From assembly GCA_003952965.2 (NCBI GenBank), contig CM025851.1:15178099-15242098 (forward strand): a stretch of DNA of 64,000 bases. Direction: 5' to 3'. The stretch's first letter is position 1. Every line of letters starts with the position of its first letter. Position numbers and translations under genes: made by a program. Source of the stretch: Morella rubra (Eukaryota; Streptophyta; Magnoliopsida; Fagales; Myricaceae). Shown one piece after another: positions 1 to 10,671 of this stretch. Below the pieces are notes generated by a model. It was not told the DNA's origin. It worked only from the letters and a program-made list of their open reading frames with translations, and searched no databases.

Positions 1-480
1 GATTCAACGTAAATTATTTTTTGAAGCAAGTCAAAGTTTTATAAGAAAATGTAAAAGTGTTTACGGTTTAAGTAATTTTCAAATGATCACATTTTCCCAA
101 TAATTGTAAATAGTTTTCATTCGACGTATAATATTTTTTCAGCAAGTCAACATTTTATGAAGAAACATAAAAGTGTTTACGGTGTAAGTGATTTTCAAAT
201 GAAAACATTTTCCCAAGAGTCATAAATAGGTTTCATTCAATGTAAAATATTTTTTTAGCAAGTCAAAATTTTACAAAGAAACCTAAAAGTGTTTATATTC
301 TAAGTAATTTTCAAATGAACACATTTTTTGAAGAGTCATAAATAGGTTTCACTTGAACTAAAATATTTTTTACAGCAAGTCAAAATTTTTTGTAACGTAA
401 AATGGTTTCAGTACAAATGATTTTCAAATGAAAATATTTTCTCAAGAGTCGTAAAAGGTTTCATTGCAAGTAAAAAGAAT
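1..480. repeat. 116-bp tandem repeat, about four copies, cut by the left window edge
   Basis: The word agcaagtc recurs at 25, 141, 257 and 374, a period of 116-117 bp. Each unit also carries aaaagtgttta, ttttcaaatga and an aggtttcatt-like word. The last unit is degraded and fades near 480. It looks like a minisatellite or small satellite, or a tandem array inside a larger repeat. Its full size lies upstream of the window. Confidence 0.85.
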
Positions 481-748
481 TTCATCGGAAAAAATTTCAA
501 AAAAAGAATTTAATTATGAACCAAAATTGAATATGTTAAAAAGCATTGTATGAGTTCAAAGAGTCTAACGTATTTTATTAATAGTAAATATAGAAAAATC
601 ATGATGCCCATGTTCTTACGAGAGTCGTTACCATTTATAATTTTATATTGTATTCAAAGAATGATTAGATAATGATCTCAGGAGATAACATAGAATAGAA
701 ACCTTAATTCTACGTGGGCTCTGACAAAATCATCAATATTAATGCACC
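481..748. other. AT-rich spacer, no gene seen
   Basis: Short AT-rich stretch between the tandem repeat and element A. No long reading frame and no recognised repeat. Confidence 0.5.
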
Positions 749-764
749 TAATACTACAAAAAAA

Positions 765-1140
765 AATGACCTTTAGCAGCGGTCAAAAACTGCTGCTAAT
801 ACTTTAGCAGCGGCTTTTTAGCAGCGATCGCGACTACCACTATAGCTCCATCGTAATAGATCTATAGCGCCGGTTTCCGCGACTGCTGGTAAAGACCGCC
901 GATCTATAACAGCGGTCGCGACCGCCACTAAAGATCCTAATTCGGATGATATTTTTTTGCAACGTTTTTTTTTTTAAACGCTGTTGAAGGTCTATAGCAG
1001 CGTTTGTAAAACGCCGCTATAGACAACTGAAAAATGCTGCTGTAGACTCTGGAGTCTACAGCAGCATTTTTATAATATCTTCACCAGCGTTTGAAAAACG
1101 CTGCTGAAGGTCTGCTACAACGTTTTTCAAATGCTGGTAG
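765..1140. repeat. Left subterminal repeat array of element A
   Basis: About ten GC-rich units in AT-rich surroundings: variants of tagcagcggt, agcagcgttt and gcgatcgcgac. Many form small palindromes, such as a gcagcg-type word facing cgctgc across a few A/T bases. In CACTA elements such subterminal repeats are the transposase binding sites; that role is inferred here. Confidence 0.75.
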
Positions 1141-1439
1141 ATTTTATGAAATGCTAGATTAATTTTTTATATTTCTATTTTTTTTATAGCTTTTTCACAT
1201 CTTTTATTATGTGTCAATTATGATAATTTTTTTGTTTACATTTCTATTATGATAATTGCTTCTTAATTCTCACGAAAGAATTTGGTTAAAGCCGGTACCC
1301 AAAGAGCCAAACAAAATGACAACTCATTGCATTAGTCATTCAGCACATGTTTTGATCCAACTAGAGAGAATATAAAGTTCAAATTAAACAAAGAATAAAA
1401 ACTGAAGCGATTATACAATTAAAGAGTAGCAAGTTCAAA

Positions 1440-1700
1440 TATAACAAAACTCGATGTCTGCAGAAAAATCACTGGCCACAGCCGACCTTCAAGTTGTTCT
1501 TCTTTAATCACTAGATGTCTGTAACATAGGGTTGCAGTTGTTGCACTGTGAGCATTAAAGACAGACTAGCCGTGTAGCTTGAGGTTAGGATCAACACGAC
1601 AAAGAGCCACACTACAATCACCAAGCGTATGAGATTGTTGTAGACTTTCTCCCCTACAACATGAAACCAAGCCGTATGACTTATGAGTGCTTTCAACTGA
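1440..1700 (-). pseudogene. Glutamate receptor-like (GLR) fragment, M3 pore-helix exon
   Basis: On the minus strand from about 1700 the frame encodes a 61-residue stretch ending in the M3 signature of plant ionotropic glutamate receptor homologues: [13 protein letters not shown] followed by [15 protein letters not shown] is the conserved gating motif. A plausible acceptor (pyrimidine-rich run ending in CAG) lies just upstream near 1697. After VTDI there are two successive stops (TAG, TGA); the same frame then reads LKKNNLKVGC, which fits the next GLR segment, so the exon continued and is now broken. It lies on the same strand as, and downstream of, the ligand-binding exon at 2094-2624, as expected for an intron-containing capture. 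An expressed receptor is not possible from this locus alone. Confidence 0.85.
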
Positions 1701-2093
1701 CAAGTAAAGCAAGTTTCTATTCAGAAGCCTCATGAGTATTTTTCTTTAAAATTTAGTAAGGGAATGCATGCGGGTGAATTATATTTGTCAGACAGACTTC
1801 AATAGAGTATAATAGAATGTTATTGGCTCTGTACTAAAATTGATACTTATTGTGGGCAAAGAACAGAGACAAGAAGTCTTCCAGGAGCCAAACTATGAGC
1901 ATAGTGTATATCAAGATGTCGCCAATGATAGCATCATAAGTCTTTCAATGGATCCATGGCAAGCATAAAATCTTAATTATAACAAAAAATTCTAACCAAG
2001 TAAAAGAGGAAAACAAAAATGGAAATGGAAAAAGGACATGATACAAGCTGTGTGAGTTCTAGATAAAGATTCAAAACCAAGGAGTTTCAGGAT

Positions 2094-2624
2094 TTAGAAA
2101 CAAAAATCAGAACAGAACCAAATGATTTTCATATAGGGATTTGTCGTTTTTAATGGTAAAAGCCATAGATAAACCAGATCGGTATACGTGCCATTATATG
2201 GGTTGAATTCATAAGGCAAATCATAATCCAAAAGTTCTAGCACCTTATAGAAAATCTGAATGCAGAAACCATCATATCTATTCTCATTCGGTTTCTCCCT
2301 ATACTCAACTTTCACAAACTTGTCAAATGTTGTTCTACTTGGAACTCCGATCCTCAGTGGCTTTGCGTCGGTAGGCATCTCCCAACCTTTTGGGGTCCGA
2401 TTCAAGTTACCTTGCCAAATTACTAGACCAGCTAAAGTGGATCTGTTATAAAAAATATTACCACTTCCATTGTTTTGCTCATCGTTCTCTATAAAAAGGG
2501 TTTTTCCACGAATCCACTCTCTGCCTCGTGAAGAAAGAACAGCCGCACCATGTGGCTCCTCCTCATAGAAAGACTGCCCACAACCCTTCTTCCCCATTTG
2601 GGATTGTGGCATTTCAGCCACCAA
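2094..2624 (-). pseudogene. GLR fragment, ligand-binding domain S1 exon
   Basis: A 176-codon minus-strand frame. From about residue 70 it reads like the start of the plant GLR ligand-binding lobe: WQGNLNRTPKGWEMP, then PLRIGVPSRTTFDKFVKV, NENRYDGFCIQIFYKVLE and YDLPYEFNPYNGTYTDLV. In GLRs this segment follows the N-terminal LIVBP-like domain and precedes M1. The frame loses similarity after TDLV, which probably marks an exon end with intron read-through. The first 60 residues resemble no part of GLR that I recognise and the upstream Met is probably not authentic. Signal peptide, LIVBP domain, M1, P-loop and M4 are all missing. It is inside CACTA-type element A, on the same strand as the M3 exon. 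Confidence 0.85.
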
Positions 2625-2639
2625 CTAGTTCAAATCTCC

Positions 2640-4145
2640 TCCTATATTCAAACCCATATGGCTGTCAACAAAGGTGTTTCCTTTGGCGCTAAAAGAATTG
2701 GAAAAAAGAGGGGGTTTTGACCTAAAAGATGGCGGGGAGCGAAAAGGGAAATTTGGTGCTAATTAGTAGCAGAAGAACTTACAGAGTGCTATGGATATAC
2801 ATTGAAATCGACGTTTATGATAGAAGCCCATCCTCTTTTTTTGCCTGCAAAGCCATTCAATTCAAAATAAATTTTGAAAATCAATCAATAATTTCAATGC
2901 AAAAGCTCAAGCAAATTTCCGAGCACATTCAGAACATAAACAATCATTTTGTTTGACAAGGATATATATATATGAGAGAGAGAGAGAGAGTAGGAGGCTT
3001 GCGGCCGATGGCTGTAGCTACGGCAGATCGAGTGAGAGAAAGAGGCAAAACTTCAAATGCCGAATGGGGAGAAAGTGCGGCAGCAGGTAGATAGGGAGAG
3101 AGAGGGCAGTGTTCGGCGAGCTGAGAGAATTCGGAGACGATCGAGAGGTTGGGTGTGGCTGGCAAGGAGACGATCGAGAAAATATCTGGGAGGGGAGAGA
3201 GAGAGAGGAGAGAGTGCGGCAAGGAAAAAATAGTGGTTTTTGACCAAGTAGCGGGGAGGGAAAATTGGGACTTGGCGGTAAGTGAAAATTTCCCTCTCAG
3301 TTGTATAAATCTCGGGAAAACTGGGATTTGAAGCTAAATGAAAATTTCCCTCACCCTTGTCTTTTATTTTTTCTTCGTCTAATAGTTGTGAATCAATATT
3401 ATATCATAATATAAAATTCATTTTGTTATTACACTCTAAATTGAAACTTTTTAGCCATCATTTACAAAATTTATTATTTTAATTATTCTATTATATTGAC
3501 TATGTACTGTGTATAAAGATATACACAGTATTATTTTACACTCTTTTTTATAACTAGTATAATAATCTTAATTAAAATAGGTTGGTAGTAATAATATATA
3601 ATACTTATAATTTAAAAGCATAATGCCTTTTATATAACATTGCATGATTTGTTATATGTGTTTATCATATACATGATATGTGCTAATTAACCTAAGTACT
3701 TTATATGTACGTACCTACCTAATGACTAAAGTATAGTCTCTAAGACCATATATTAAGTTATGTACTTTAATTGCATAAGCTAATCTCACAATATATTTTT
3801 GTTTGAAATTAAACAATATGTCCTAATTAAATAGTATTATATTACTAATTATTCAAAATATATATGCTCATTATAAGTATGATAATAGATGTTTTCTAAA
3901 CTACTTAGATTTAGTCAATAAATATGCAATTACCATAACCATAGGTATAATTTAAAATATATCATATAACAACTTCAATTATCATAACACTTCATCTAAT
4001 TCCATATTTTATTAAGTAGGTCCTTTAAAATAAAATTTTCAAATACATGACAAAATAAAATTATATATTAAAAGGAATAAAATAATACATTAAATAATTA
4101 TTAACATTAAATAAATTATAATTAATAAATATATATATTTTTGCA
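2640..4145. other. Non-coding interior of element A, with a GA microsatellite
   Basis: No convincing coding sequence. A (TA)n-(GA)n tract sits near 2960-2990 with about 8.5 GA units; the sister element B has about 19.5 at 56645-56683. The flanking GA-rich stretch (3000-3250) opens long frames on both strands that are low-complexity shadows. From 3360 to 4140 the sequence is AT-rich and matches element B closely. Confidence 0.6.
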
Positions 4146-4149
4146 CTTA

Positions 4150-4296
4150 TACCTATAGCAGCATTTTTAAAAAAAATGCTGCTAAAAATTTGGCATTTAG
4201 CGGCGTTTTTTGAAAAACGCCGCTAAAAGGGGTCTATAGCGGCGGTCAGTGACCGCGGCTAAAAGATTGCCGCTATAGACCTATTTTTTTGTAGTG
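4150..4296. repeat. Right subterminal repeats and terminal inverted repeat of element A
   Basis: Contains agcagcattt/aaatgctgct, cggcgttttttgaaaaacgc and gcggcggtcagtgaccgc: three adjacent imperfect palindromes before the terminal gtagtg. They mirror the left array. Confidence 0.8.
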
Positions 4297-4299
4297 TAA

Positions 4300-5117
4300 C
4301 TTTGTTCTCATGACTGCTTAGAAAAAAAAAAAATTTTGTTCTCATGACAAGTACACCACTTAAAACCTAAGTCTCTGATCTTCTTCTTTCAAGTGTTCCA
4401 ATCTTTTAATTACTATCTAGACCTTGTCTTTAACAGAATATATATATTGAAAGGATTGTTTATATCAATTTTATTTAATTGGCCAAAAATCTGCAGAACT
4501 TATTGATGTTAACTCTTTTCTTTTCTTTTTTGCGATAACCAGAGAACCCATAAACAACATTTTCCTTTTCTTTGGCTGTTCGTCATTGCTCATCATGAGG
4601 TGCAAAGTCATTTTATTTATAACTATTAATTAATAGGATAAATTACAATTTCTCCCTTGAACTACCAACCGATTCTCAAATTTATCTACAAATTTTAACT
4701 CTTTATAACTTAACCCCACAAAACTATACTTATTATTGAGATTTCATCTTCTAACTGACTGGAGCCATGATTATGTACATCCCATATAAGGGGCATGTGA
4801 CCTTCTCCTTACGTGAAAAGACAAATTTACCCTCGTTTGTGTCCTCCCTAACCTTCTATGGTTAGGGATCTTAATCTCTACAGAGGGCTTAGGGAATAAC
4901 TTCCAATCTATTAGGAGGGACTCTTTTTGTCTGAAAACCTCTCAATCCGTCAAAATTTTCAAGACATTATTGACGCTACCTCAGATTATGGGGGGTTTTG
5001 TAACGCAAGGTGAAGTCCTGCTAAAAGCTGGTTCTTTCAGAAGCCTAGCTACTAATTAAAAGACAAATTGGATCTAGTCCATCATTTTTGCTCCCGAATC
5101 CCCTCAGAATTCTTGCT
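4300..5117. other. Intergenic, no gene seen
   Basis: AT-rich sequence with no coding signal. The part from about 4635 (ggataaattacaatttctcc) has the style of dispersed plant repeats of the 'no longer than a few hundred bases, lists of amounts of C and T' type, but I could not define its ends. Confidence 0.4.
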
Positions 5118-5450
5118 TCAATAGTCAGCAGGGTCGATGGACACCGTTGGTTTTTTGAAATTCATATTGCTCTCTAATTTATTAATTAAGGAATGCACAC
5201 TAGTACACAATTGGAGTAACCCTTCCCACTCCAAAACTCTGTTCCTTGAATTATTTTGTTTGAACTTAAGATCAACCCTTGTACCATTAAAACGATGAGA
5301 CGCTATACCGTCAAACAAAATTTCTGAAGCTCGTATTATTTTTTCGACAGAATAGATGAAGGTTTTATTTGCAAAGAAATGTTGACGAAACAAGATCTTA
5401 GCGACGTTCTTAGCGATGGGGAGGATCAACCTCCCACTGGCCTCTATCTG
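5118..5450 (-). other. Unidentified minus-strand reading frame
   Basis: An open frame of 103 codons on the minus strand that continues upstream through about 5450. No motif recognised. It lies downstream of the LINE-2 RT remnant and on the same strand, so it could be a decayed LINE C-terminal region, but no RNase H or zinc-finger signature is visible. Confidence 0.25.
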
Positions 5451-5859
5451 TAGCAGGGCTTAATTAGCTATTTGGCGATGTGTAAGCTATCCTCAACATT
5501 TCTTGTGTAAGGTCCCACCTAGATCAAATATGCATCACAAAGAAGTGATACCAATTAATTCTTAACTACTAAGAATGGATACATGAAGGTCTAGTATTGT
5601 TTAAAACGTGTCTCTGCTAGCTATATAGAAGATTGCTATTTAAATGCAGACGATAGTCGATGGAAATGGTTGTAATGGTACATTAATATTCCACATTGGA
5701 ATGAAAAATACTTAGGCACCAGTTTGAGATTTTGAAATACCACAGCGAACAATAGAGCAATTAAGCCAAAAATAAATGGGAGATGGACGAACTTTGTCTT
5801 GATAGCTTTATCTAGTGATTTGAGATCCAAGTTCCGCTTTGAGGAAGAGTTGAGATAGA

Positions 5860-6483
5860 ACTTCCGAGCCTATAATAAACGAGATCGGAGAGAGGAGGTT
5901 GCCCAATCTCAAGCCCTGGCTCTAACATATAAAGCCCATTGGGCTCCCATTAATGAGGACCGAGTATGAGGGTGTTGAAATGCACTGTATGATCCATGAA
6001 ATTCACCTGTTGCTGAAACCAAAACAACTCGTAATATATCCCGAAAATTCTCGACTCATTCGATCATATGCCTTTTCAATATCTAGTTTCAATCCCATGA
6101 TACGGATGTTGTCTTGTTTTTTCTTCATGATGTTGAGAGCTTCCTGGGCTAAGATAACGTTGTCATGAACAGTTCTGCCGAGGACAAACACAACTTGTAT
6201 TGGGGAGATCAATTTCGATAACACTTGTTTAAGCCGATTTGCAAGTATTTTTGATATAGTCTTGTAGGAAACATTACAGAGGCTAATGGGTCGGAATTGG
6301 CTCGGCTTGGTGGGAGTGTCGATTTTGGGGAGAAGGGCGATATGGGTGTGGTTCATAGCTTTCAGGAGGCACCCGTCGTGGAAAAAGCTTAAAACAGCAT
6401 CGATTGGCCAGTAATGTTTGTAAAACAAGGCAGTTAGACCATCCGGTCCTGAGGATTTGTTTGAATAATTTGGAATATAGCAC
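5860..6483 (-). pseudogene. LINE-2 reverse transcriptase fragment (L1-type non-LTR retrotransposon)
   Basis: Reading from 6483 down, two overlapping frames give the plant L1-type RT core: SSGPDGLTALFYKHYW, then HIALLPKIDTPTKPSQFRPI, SLCNVSYKTISKILANRLK, and LDIEKAYDRM. These are the usual RT motifs with the first catalytic Asp region (LD.EKAYDR). A frameshift separates the SSGPDG segment from the rest near 6430. Below 6000 the frame is broken, but a degenerate match to the RGLRQGDPLSPY block can be made out around 5880-5910. The FADD catalytic box was not found, so the copy is inactive. It belongs with the linker at 6500-6888 and the endonuclease piece at 12782-12900, separated by a later insertion. 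Confidence 0.85.
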
Positions 6484-6499
6484 TTGATTTCTTAGATCG

Positions 6500-6888
6500 A
6501 TGGAATTTCACAGAGACCAGAGTTGCGATCTTCGGATAAGGCTAGGGAAATAATAACATCCAATTCTTCAAGGCTTCAAGGAGATTCGGCTGTAAAGAGG
6601 TTTTGGTAGTGCGATACAAAGAAAGCAGCAATGGTTGCAACGTCAGTAGTCCATTCTCCGGAGTCCATGGCGTGATCATGTCCAATTTCCTTCTCCTTCG
6701 ATGAATGATATTTGAGAGGTGGAAAAAACGAGTATTGATATCTCTCAATCTTAACTATTACGCTCGAGCTTTTTGCCTGCACAAAACTTCTTCCCTTTTC
6801 AAGCTGCTCTTGGAGACGGTTTCATAATGTGGAGTCCAGTTCCTGATCATCAGGTGATGGAGCACGATGAAGATGTCGAAGGTGGTCG
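6500..6888 (-). pseudogene. LINE-2 linker between endonuclease and RT
   Basis: Two frames on the minus strand together give the conserved pre-RT block of plant LINEs: a RDINTRFFHLSN-RRRRK segment in one frame, and WTTDVATIAAFFVSHYQNLF plus TAESP in another. One or more frameshifts separate them. Further upstream the sequence reads through REEVLCRQKARA-like residues to the junction with LINE-1 at about 6888. The same frame resumes at 12782 on the other side of LINE-1. Confidence 0.75.
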
Positions 6889-6941
6889 CAGATTTTTTTT
6901 TTCTTCTAAGTCAAGTTTCTATTAAGAAACCAAAGGAGAAC

Positions 6942-7243
6942 TGTTAGAGAGTGAAGAAGAAAAGAGAGAGTTGTGATTTGGAAAAGAATTTCATTCATTC
7001 CGTTAGAGACCAAAAAAACAAATGTACAGAAAGAGGAATATATACAGGAAGCGTGAAAAAGAAGACAAAAAGGGTACATTATCCCTCTCTTGGGCTGTTG
7101 GGATCAATTGAATCTTTTTGGGACGTTGCTGTACGAGGACAGGGAGCTGTGTGCTCTGCTGTAGGAGGACAGGAAGTTGTGTGCCCTCCCGGAGGGTGAA
7201 GGTGCTGGACGTGTCCTGTGGTCCCACCGTCCTTGTCTTGAGA
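6942..7243 (-). repeat. Copia-1 3' LTR
   Basis: 302 bp, matching the other LTR base for base over most of its length. On the coding strand the LTR ends ...CTAACA but begins TCTCAAG rather than the usual TG. Confidence 0.9.
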
Positions 7244-7255
7244 CTCCCCCTCAAG
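7244..7255 (-). other. Copia-1 polypurine tract
   Basis: On the coding strand CTTGAGGGGGAG lies directly upstream of the 3' LTR, the expected place for the plus-strand primer. Confidence 0.8.
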
Positions 7256-8734
7256 ATGGGCATATATATTCAAGATGCCCATCTTGGATAATAAGAATTG
7301 GAACATTGCAGCAGGCAAAGCTTTAGTAAAAACATCCGCCAACTGAAATTTTGTAGGAACGTGAATTGGCTTAATGATCCCAGCTGTGACCTTTTCTCAA
7401 ACGAAATGATAGTCTAATTCCACGTGTTTAGTTCTGTCATGGAAGATTGGATTTTTTGTGAGGTGAATCGCTACTTGGTTGTCACAGTAAAGGAGGGCTG
7501 GCTGTGTATGATGAACGTTGAAATCCTTTAGTAAGGCAATGAGCCAAATAATTTCACAGCTGGTGGATGCAAGTGCCCGATATTCTGCCTCTGTCGAAGA
7601 TCTAGATACAGTCACTTGTTTCTTGGACTTCCAACTTATCAATGAATCTCCAAGAAATATGCAATACCATGTCACTGATTTTTTTGTTTCTGGACATGCT
7701 GCCCAATCCGAATCACTATATGCCTTGAGTTGCATTGATGAGTTTGCAGAGAAGAAAATTCCTTGTCCAATATAACCCTTGAGATATTTGAGAACCTTGA
7801 ATGCAGCATTCAAGTGACTTTGTGATGGCTTATCCATGAATTGGCTCAAGATATTGATAGCATAAGTTATATCCGGCCTTGTAATTGCTAGATATATCAA
7901 TTTTTCAATGAGTTTTCTGTAGCTTGTGGCATCCTGGAGAAGATTGACTGCAGAATGTGATAGCTTGTGATTCAATTCCATAGGTGTAGAGGCTATCTTA
8001 GAGCCGAGCAGACCAGAAGATTCTAGAACTTCAAGTGCATATTTCCTTTGGCAAAGTGTGATGCCCTTCACTGACCTTGCCACTTCCAGCCCCAAGAAGT
8101 ATTTAGGTGAACCCAAGTCTTTGATTTTGTACTGTGTATGTAAATAGGCCTTCAGCTCCTTGATTGCCTCCAATTCGTTGCTTCCTATCAAGATATCATC
8201 AACATAGACAAGGAGAGCAACAAAACCACTATTAGTATGCTTAGTGAAAAGAGAATAGTAAGATTTTGATTGCTGAAAACCAATGGCAGTGAGTGTCGAA
8301 GTGAACTTGAAATTGCAATGCCTTGAAGCTTGTTTAAGACCATAAAGAGATTTGTTCAACTTGCAGACCATGTTCTCCCCCTCAATCTGAAACCCTGGTG
8401 GTAAATGCATGTAAATCTCTTCCTCTAGGTCCCCATGTAAAAAAGCATTGTGAACATCAAGTCGAGACAAGCACCAGTTATAAGTTGCAGCCAAGGAGAA
8501 AAAGGTTTTCACAGTAGTAAGCTTAGCGATGGGATTGAAGGTTTCTTGGTAATCAAAGCCTTCTTGCTGTGTGAAGCCTTTGGCCACAAGTCTGGCCTTG
8601 TACCGATCAATAGTCCCATCTGAATTCAGTTTCAACTTGAAGACATACCTGCACCCAATGGCTTTCTTACCGGGTGGAAGAGGAGTGATGGTCCAGGTGC
8701 GGTTTTGCTCGAGAGCATCAAGTTCTGCCCTCAT
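7256..8734 (-). pseudogene. Copia-1 reverse transcriptase and RNase H
   Basis: The frame from 8734 to 7397 has 445 codons. It starts within the RT domain with the copia block LDALEQNRTWTITPLPPGKK and IGCRYVFKLKL. RT motifs follow: RLDVHNAFLHGDLEEEIYM, SLYGLKQA and the catalytic YVDD (near residue 178, in LLVYVDDILIGSN). RNase H follows with AYSDSDWAACP, SRSSTEAEYRALA and LYCDNQVAIHLTKNP. The frame ends at an in-frame TGA just after HVELDYHFV where related elements have Arg; the same frame then continues with QLADVFTKALP to the polypurine tract. So the domain is nearly complete with a late nonsense mutation. It copies the element RNA and degrades the template strand in related active elements. 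Confidence 0.93.
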
Positions 8735-9940
8735 TGCAGCTCGCCAATGCGGAGAAGTGACAGCTTGGGAATATGTCTCAGGTTCTTTAATGGAGGAGAG
8801 GAAAATGGAAAAAGCTTTATGAGATGGTGAAAGTCGAACATATGAAAGGTGCTTGGCTAAAGGATGATGTGTTGATGAGGAGGTTGAAGATTGAGTCTAC
8901 AAGTGTTCTACCAATTGGCAGTGATATTGTGTGAGGTAGCCCGGGGGCTGTCTTGGACGAGTGGATCTCCTAAGGGCCATAGGAGAAGCTTCAACTGAAG
9001 GGGAAGAAGATGAAGAGGGAGAAGATGGAGGTGACTCTAGAGTGGAAGGGTTTTGGCTAGGAGTGGTGGTTGTGTCAATGGGTTGAGGAGTGGAAAGAGA
9101 TGGGAAAGGGAGACAAAAATAAGGATCAGGAAGGGCTGGAGGAAGGACAATGTCGGGTGTGTGTTGGAAATGAGGATCGGATGCCAAGGCAGAATTTTTA
9201 AAGGGAAATATGGACTCATGAAAGGTTACATCATGGGAAAGGAAGGTAGAGTGAGTCTTGAGATCATACATCTTATAGCCTTTAATACCAAAAGGATAAC
9301 CAACAAATATGCACTGTCTTGCTCGAGGATCAAACTTGCCTCTGTTATGTTTTAAGGTCAAGGCATAGCAAAGACAACCAAACACTCGAAGGTGGTGATA
9401 GGTTGGAGGAGAGGAGAACAACATTTCATATGGAGATCGATTATCAAGAAGTGGTGTTGGTGTTCTGTTAATGAGATAGGTGGCTGTCAAGATTGCATCT
9501 CCCCAAAACTTTTGAGGTAAGGATGCTTGAAAAAGGAGTGCCCGAGCCACATTAAGGAGGTGCTGGTATTTTCTTTCAACCATCTCATTTTGTTGAGGGG
9601 TGGCAACACAAGATTTTTGGTGGAAGGTACCATTGGTTTTGTAAAAATCTGGCATGTCAAACTCCGCACAATTATCAGTTCTAATTGACTTGATTTTAGC
9701 ATTGAATTGGGTCTGCACAATGTGAAAAAAAGACTCTAAGAGGGATCGGGTTTCAGACTTGAGCTTCATTCGATAGACCCATGTAATTCTGGTGTGGTCA
9801 TCAACAATAGTAAGAAAGTAATGAAACCCGTGAATTGAAGGTTGAGAATATGGTCCCCAAAAGTCACAATGAATTAAATCAAACGAAGATGTTGTAGAAG
9901 GAACATGTCGAGGAAAAGGAATTCCTTTTTGCTTAGCCAA
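8735..9940 (-). pseudogene. Copia-1 integrase
   Basis: A 347-codon frame (9940-8897) starting [14 protein letters not shown]. The DDE catalytic core is visible: Asp in [11 protein letters not shown], Asp in IRTDNCAEF (the usual Gly after Asn is Cys) and Glu in [11 protein letters not shown]. The C-terminal part holds the copia block [26 protein letters not shown] and [18 protein letters not shown] Ser/Pro-rich linker leads to a TAG stop at 8897-8899 (after VEHL), after which the same frame runs on to the RT. The upstream HHCC zinc finger is in another frame because of a shift near 9950. Confidence 0.92.
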
Positions 9941-10359
9941 AGGGCAGACGGTACAATGGAATGATTGGCAGTTTGTACATATGGATCATTTAAATGAATT
10001 TGCTGCAATCTTGGAAATGACAAATGACCTAATCTATAGTGCCAATGATCAAATTTTCCTTCTACATCAGTTTGGTTGGCTTGATTGCAACAGAAGGGAG
10101 GAGACAAAATAGAGGTCTTGGAGCTGGTGGAGGTAGGCAACAGGAAATACAGACCACCAGGAGCTTTAGCATGCCCAATCGTCGTCCATGTAGAGAGGAC
10201 CTGGATGAAACAGGAATTGGCCAAGAAAATGAGACAAGTGTTGTGCTTATGGGTGAGTTTGCTAGATATGAGATTGAAAGTGAAGCTGGGGACACAAAGA
10301 ACTTCTGTTAGGATTAAATGCGGTGAAATTTGAACCGTTCCAATATGAGTTACTCTCAC
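9874..10359 (-). pseudogene. Copia-1 gag-pre-integrase region with HHCC zinc finger
   Basis: Encodes a linker between protease and integrase: VLCVPSFTFNLISSKLTHKH, then HYRLGHLSFPRLQQI with the two His of the HHCC finger. The expected C..C pair ([11 protein letters not shown]) lies in the neighbouring frame, so a frameshift falls between them close to 9960. The last 25 residues of this frame are therefore out of phase with the integrase. Confidence 0.85.
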
Positions 10360-10389
10360 ATATGTACCATTTGGAAGCTGAACATATGC

Positions 10390-10671
10390 TTATGTTTTGC
10401 AGGTGATGGTGGTCAAAAAAGAGGTAGAACACACCATGTGATCGGTGGCTCCAGTGTCAAGTATCCAAGGGGCAGAGTGAGAATGATTTGATGCAGTGTG
10501 GAGATGTTGCTGGTGTACAACAGAGTAGATAGAGGCATCAATAGGTGCAGTAATGCTGGAAAAACATAGACCTGTACCTGCCATATTGGAGACTGAGGAC
10601 GTGGTATTTGTGGAATTCGGAGCATTGATCTGAGATGAACCAGATGATTGAGTAGTGGGCTGACTTGGAAT
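10390..10671 (-). pseudogene. Copia-1 aspartic protease
   Basis: The minus-strand frame contains APWILDTGATDHMVCS, with the DTG catalytic triad of a retroviral-type aspartic protease. It stops at TAA after TTITCKT and then continues in frame as AYVQLPNGTYVRV. The upstream boundary with the zinc-knuckle frame is a TAA at 10672-10674. Confidence 0.88.

Larger units (their letters stand above)
752..4296. mobile_element. CACTA-type DNA transposon A, non-autonomous, carrying GLR exons
   Basis: The left end reads tactacaaaaaaaaatgacc and the right end is the complement of cactacaaaaaaataggtc, so the termini are CACTA-like; the first base of the left end appears to have changed from C to T. The three bases TAA flank both sides (749-751 and 4297-4299), which fits the 3-bp target duplication of CACTA (En/Spm) elements. 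Both ends carry dense AGCAGCG/AGCGGCG repeats. No transposase was found. The interior holds two GLR exons on the minus strand and about 1.5 kb of AT-rich DNA. A sister copy lies at 53869-58142. The structure matches a Pack-CACTA, a non-autonomous element that has picked up part of a host gene. Confidence 0.85.

Noticed and set aside
2944-3331. Overlapping frames on both strands around the GA tract of element A
   Set aside because: They translate GA/CT-rich low-complexity DNA and recur with changes in element B (56690-56991), so they are shadows.
9053-9355. 100-codon plus-strand frame opposite Copia-1 integrase
   Set aside because: Antisense shadow of the integrase linker; no independent support.
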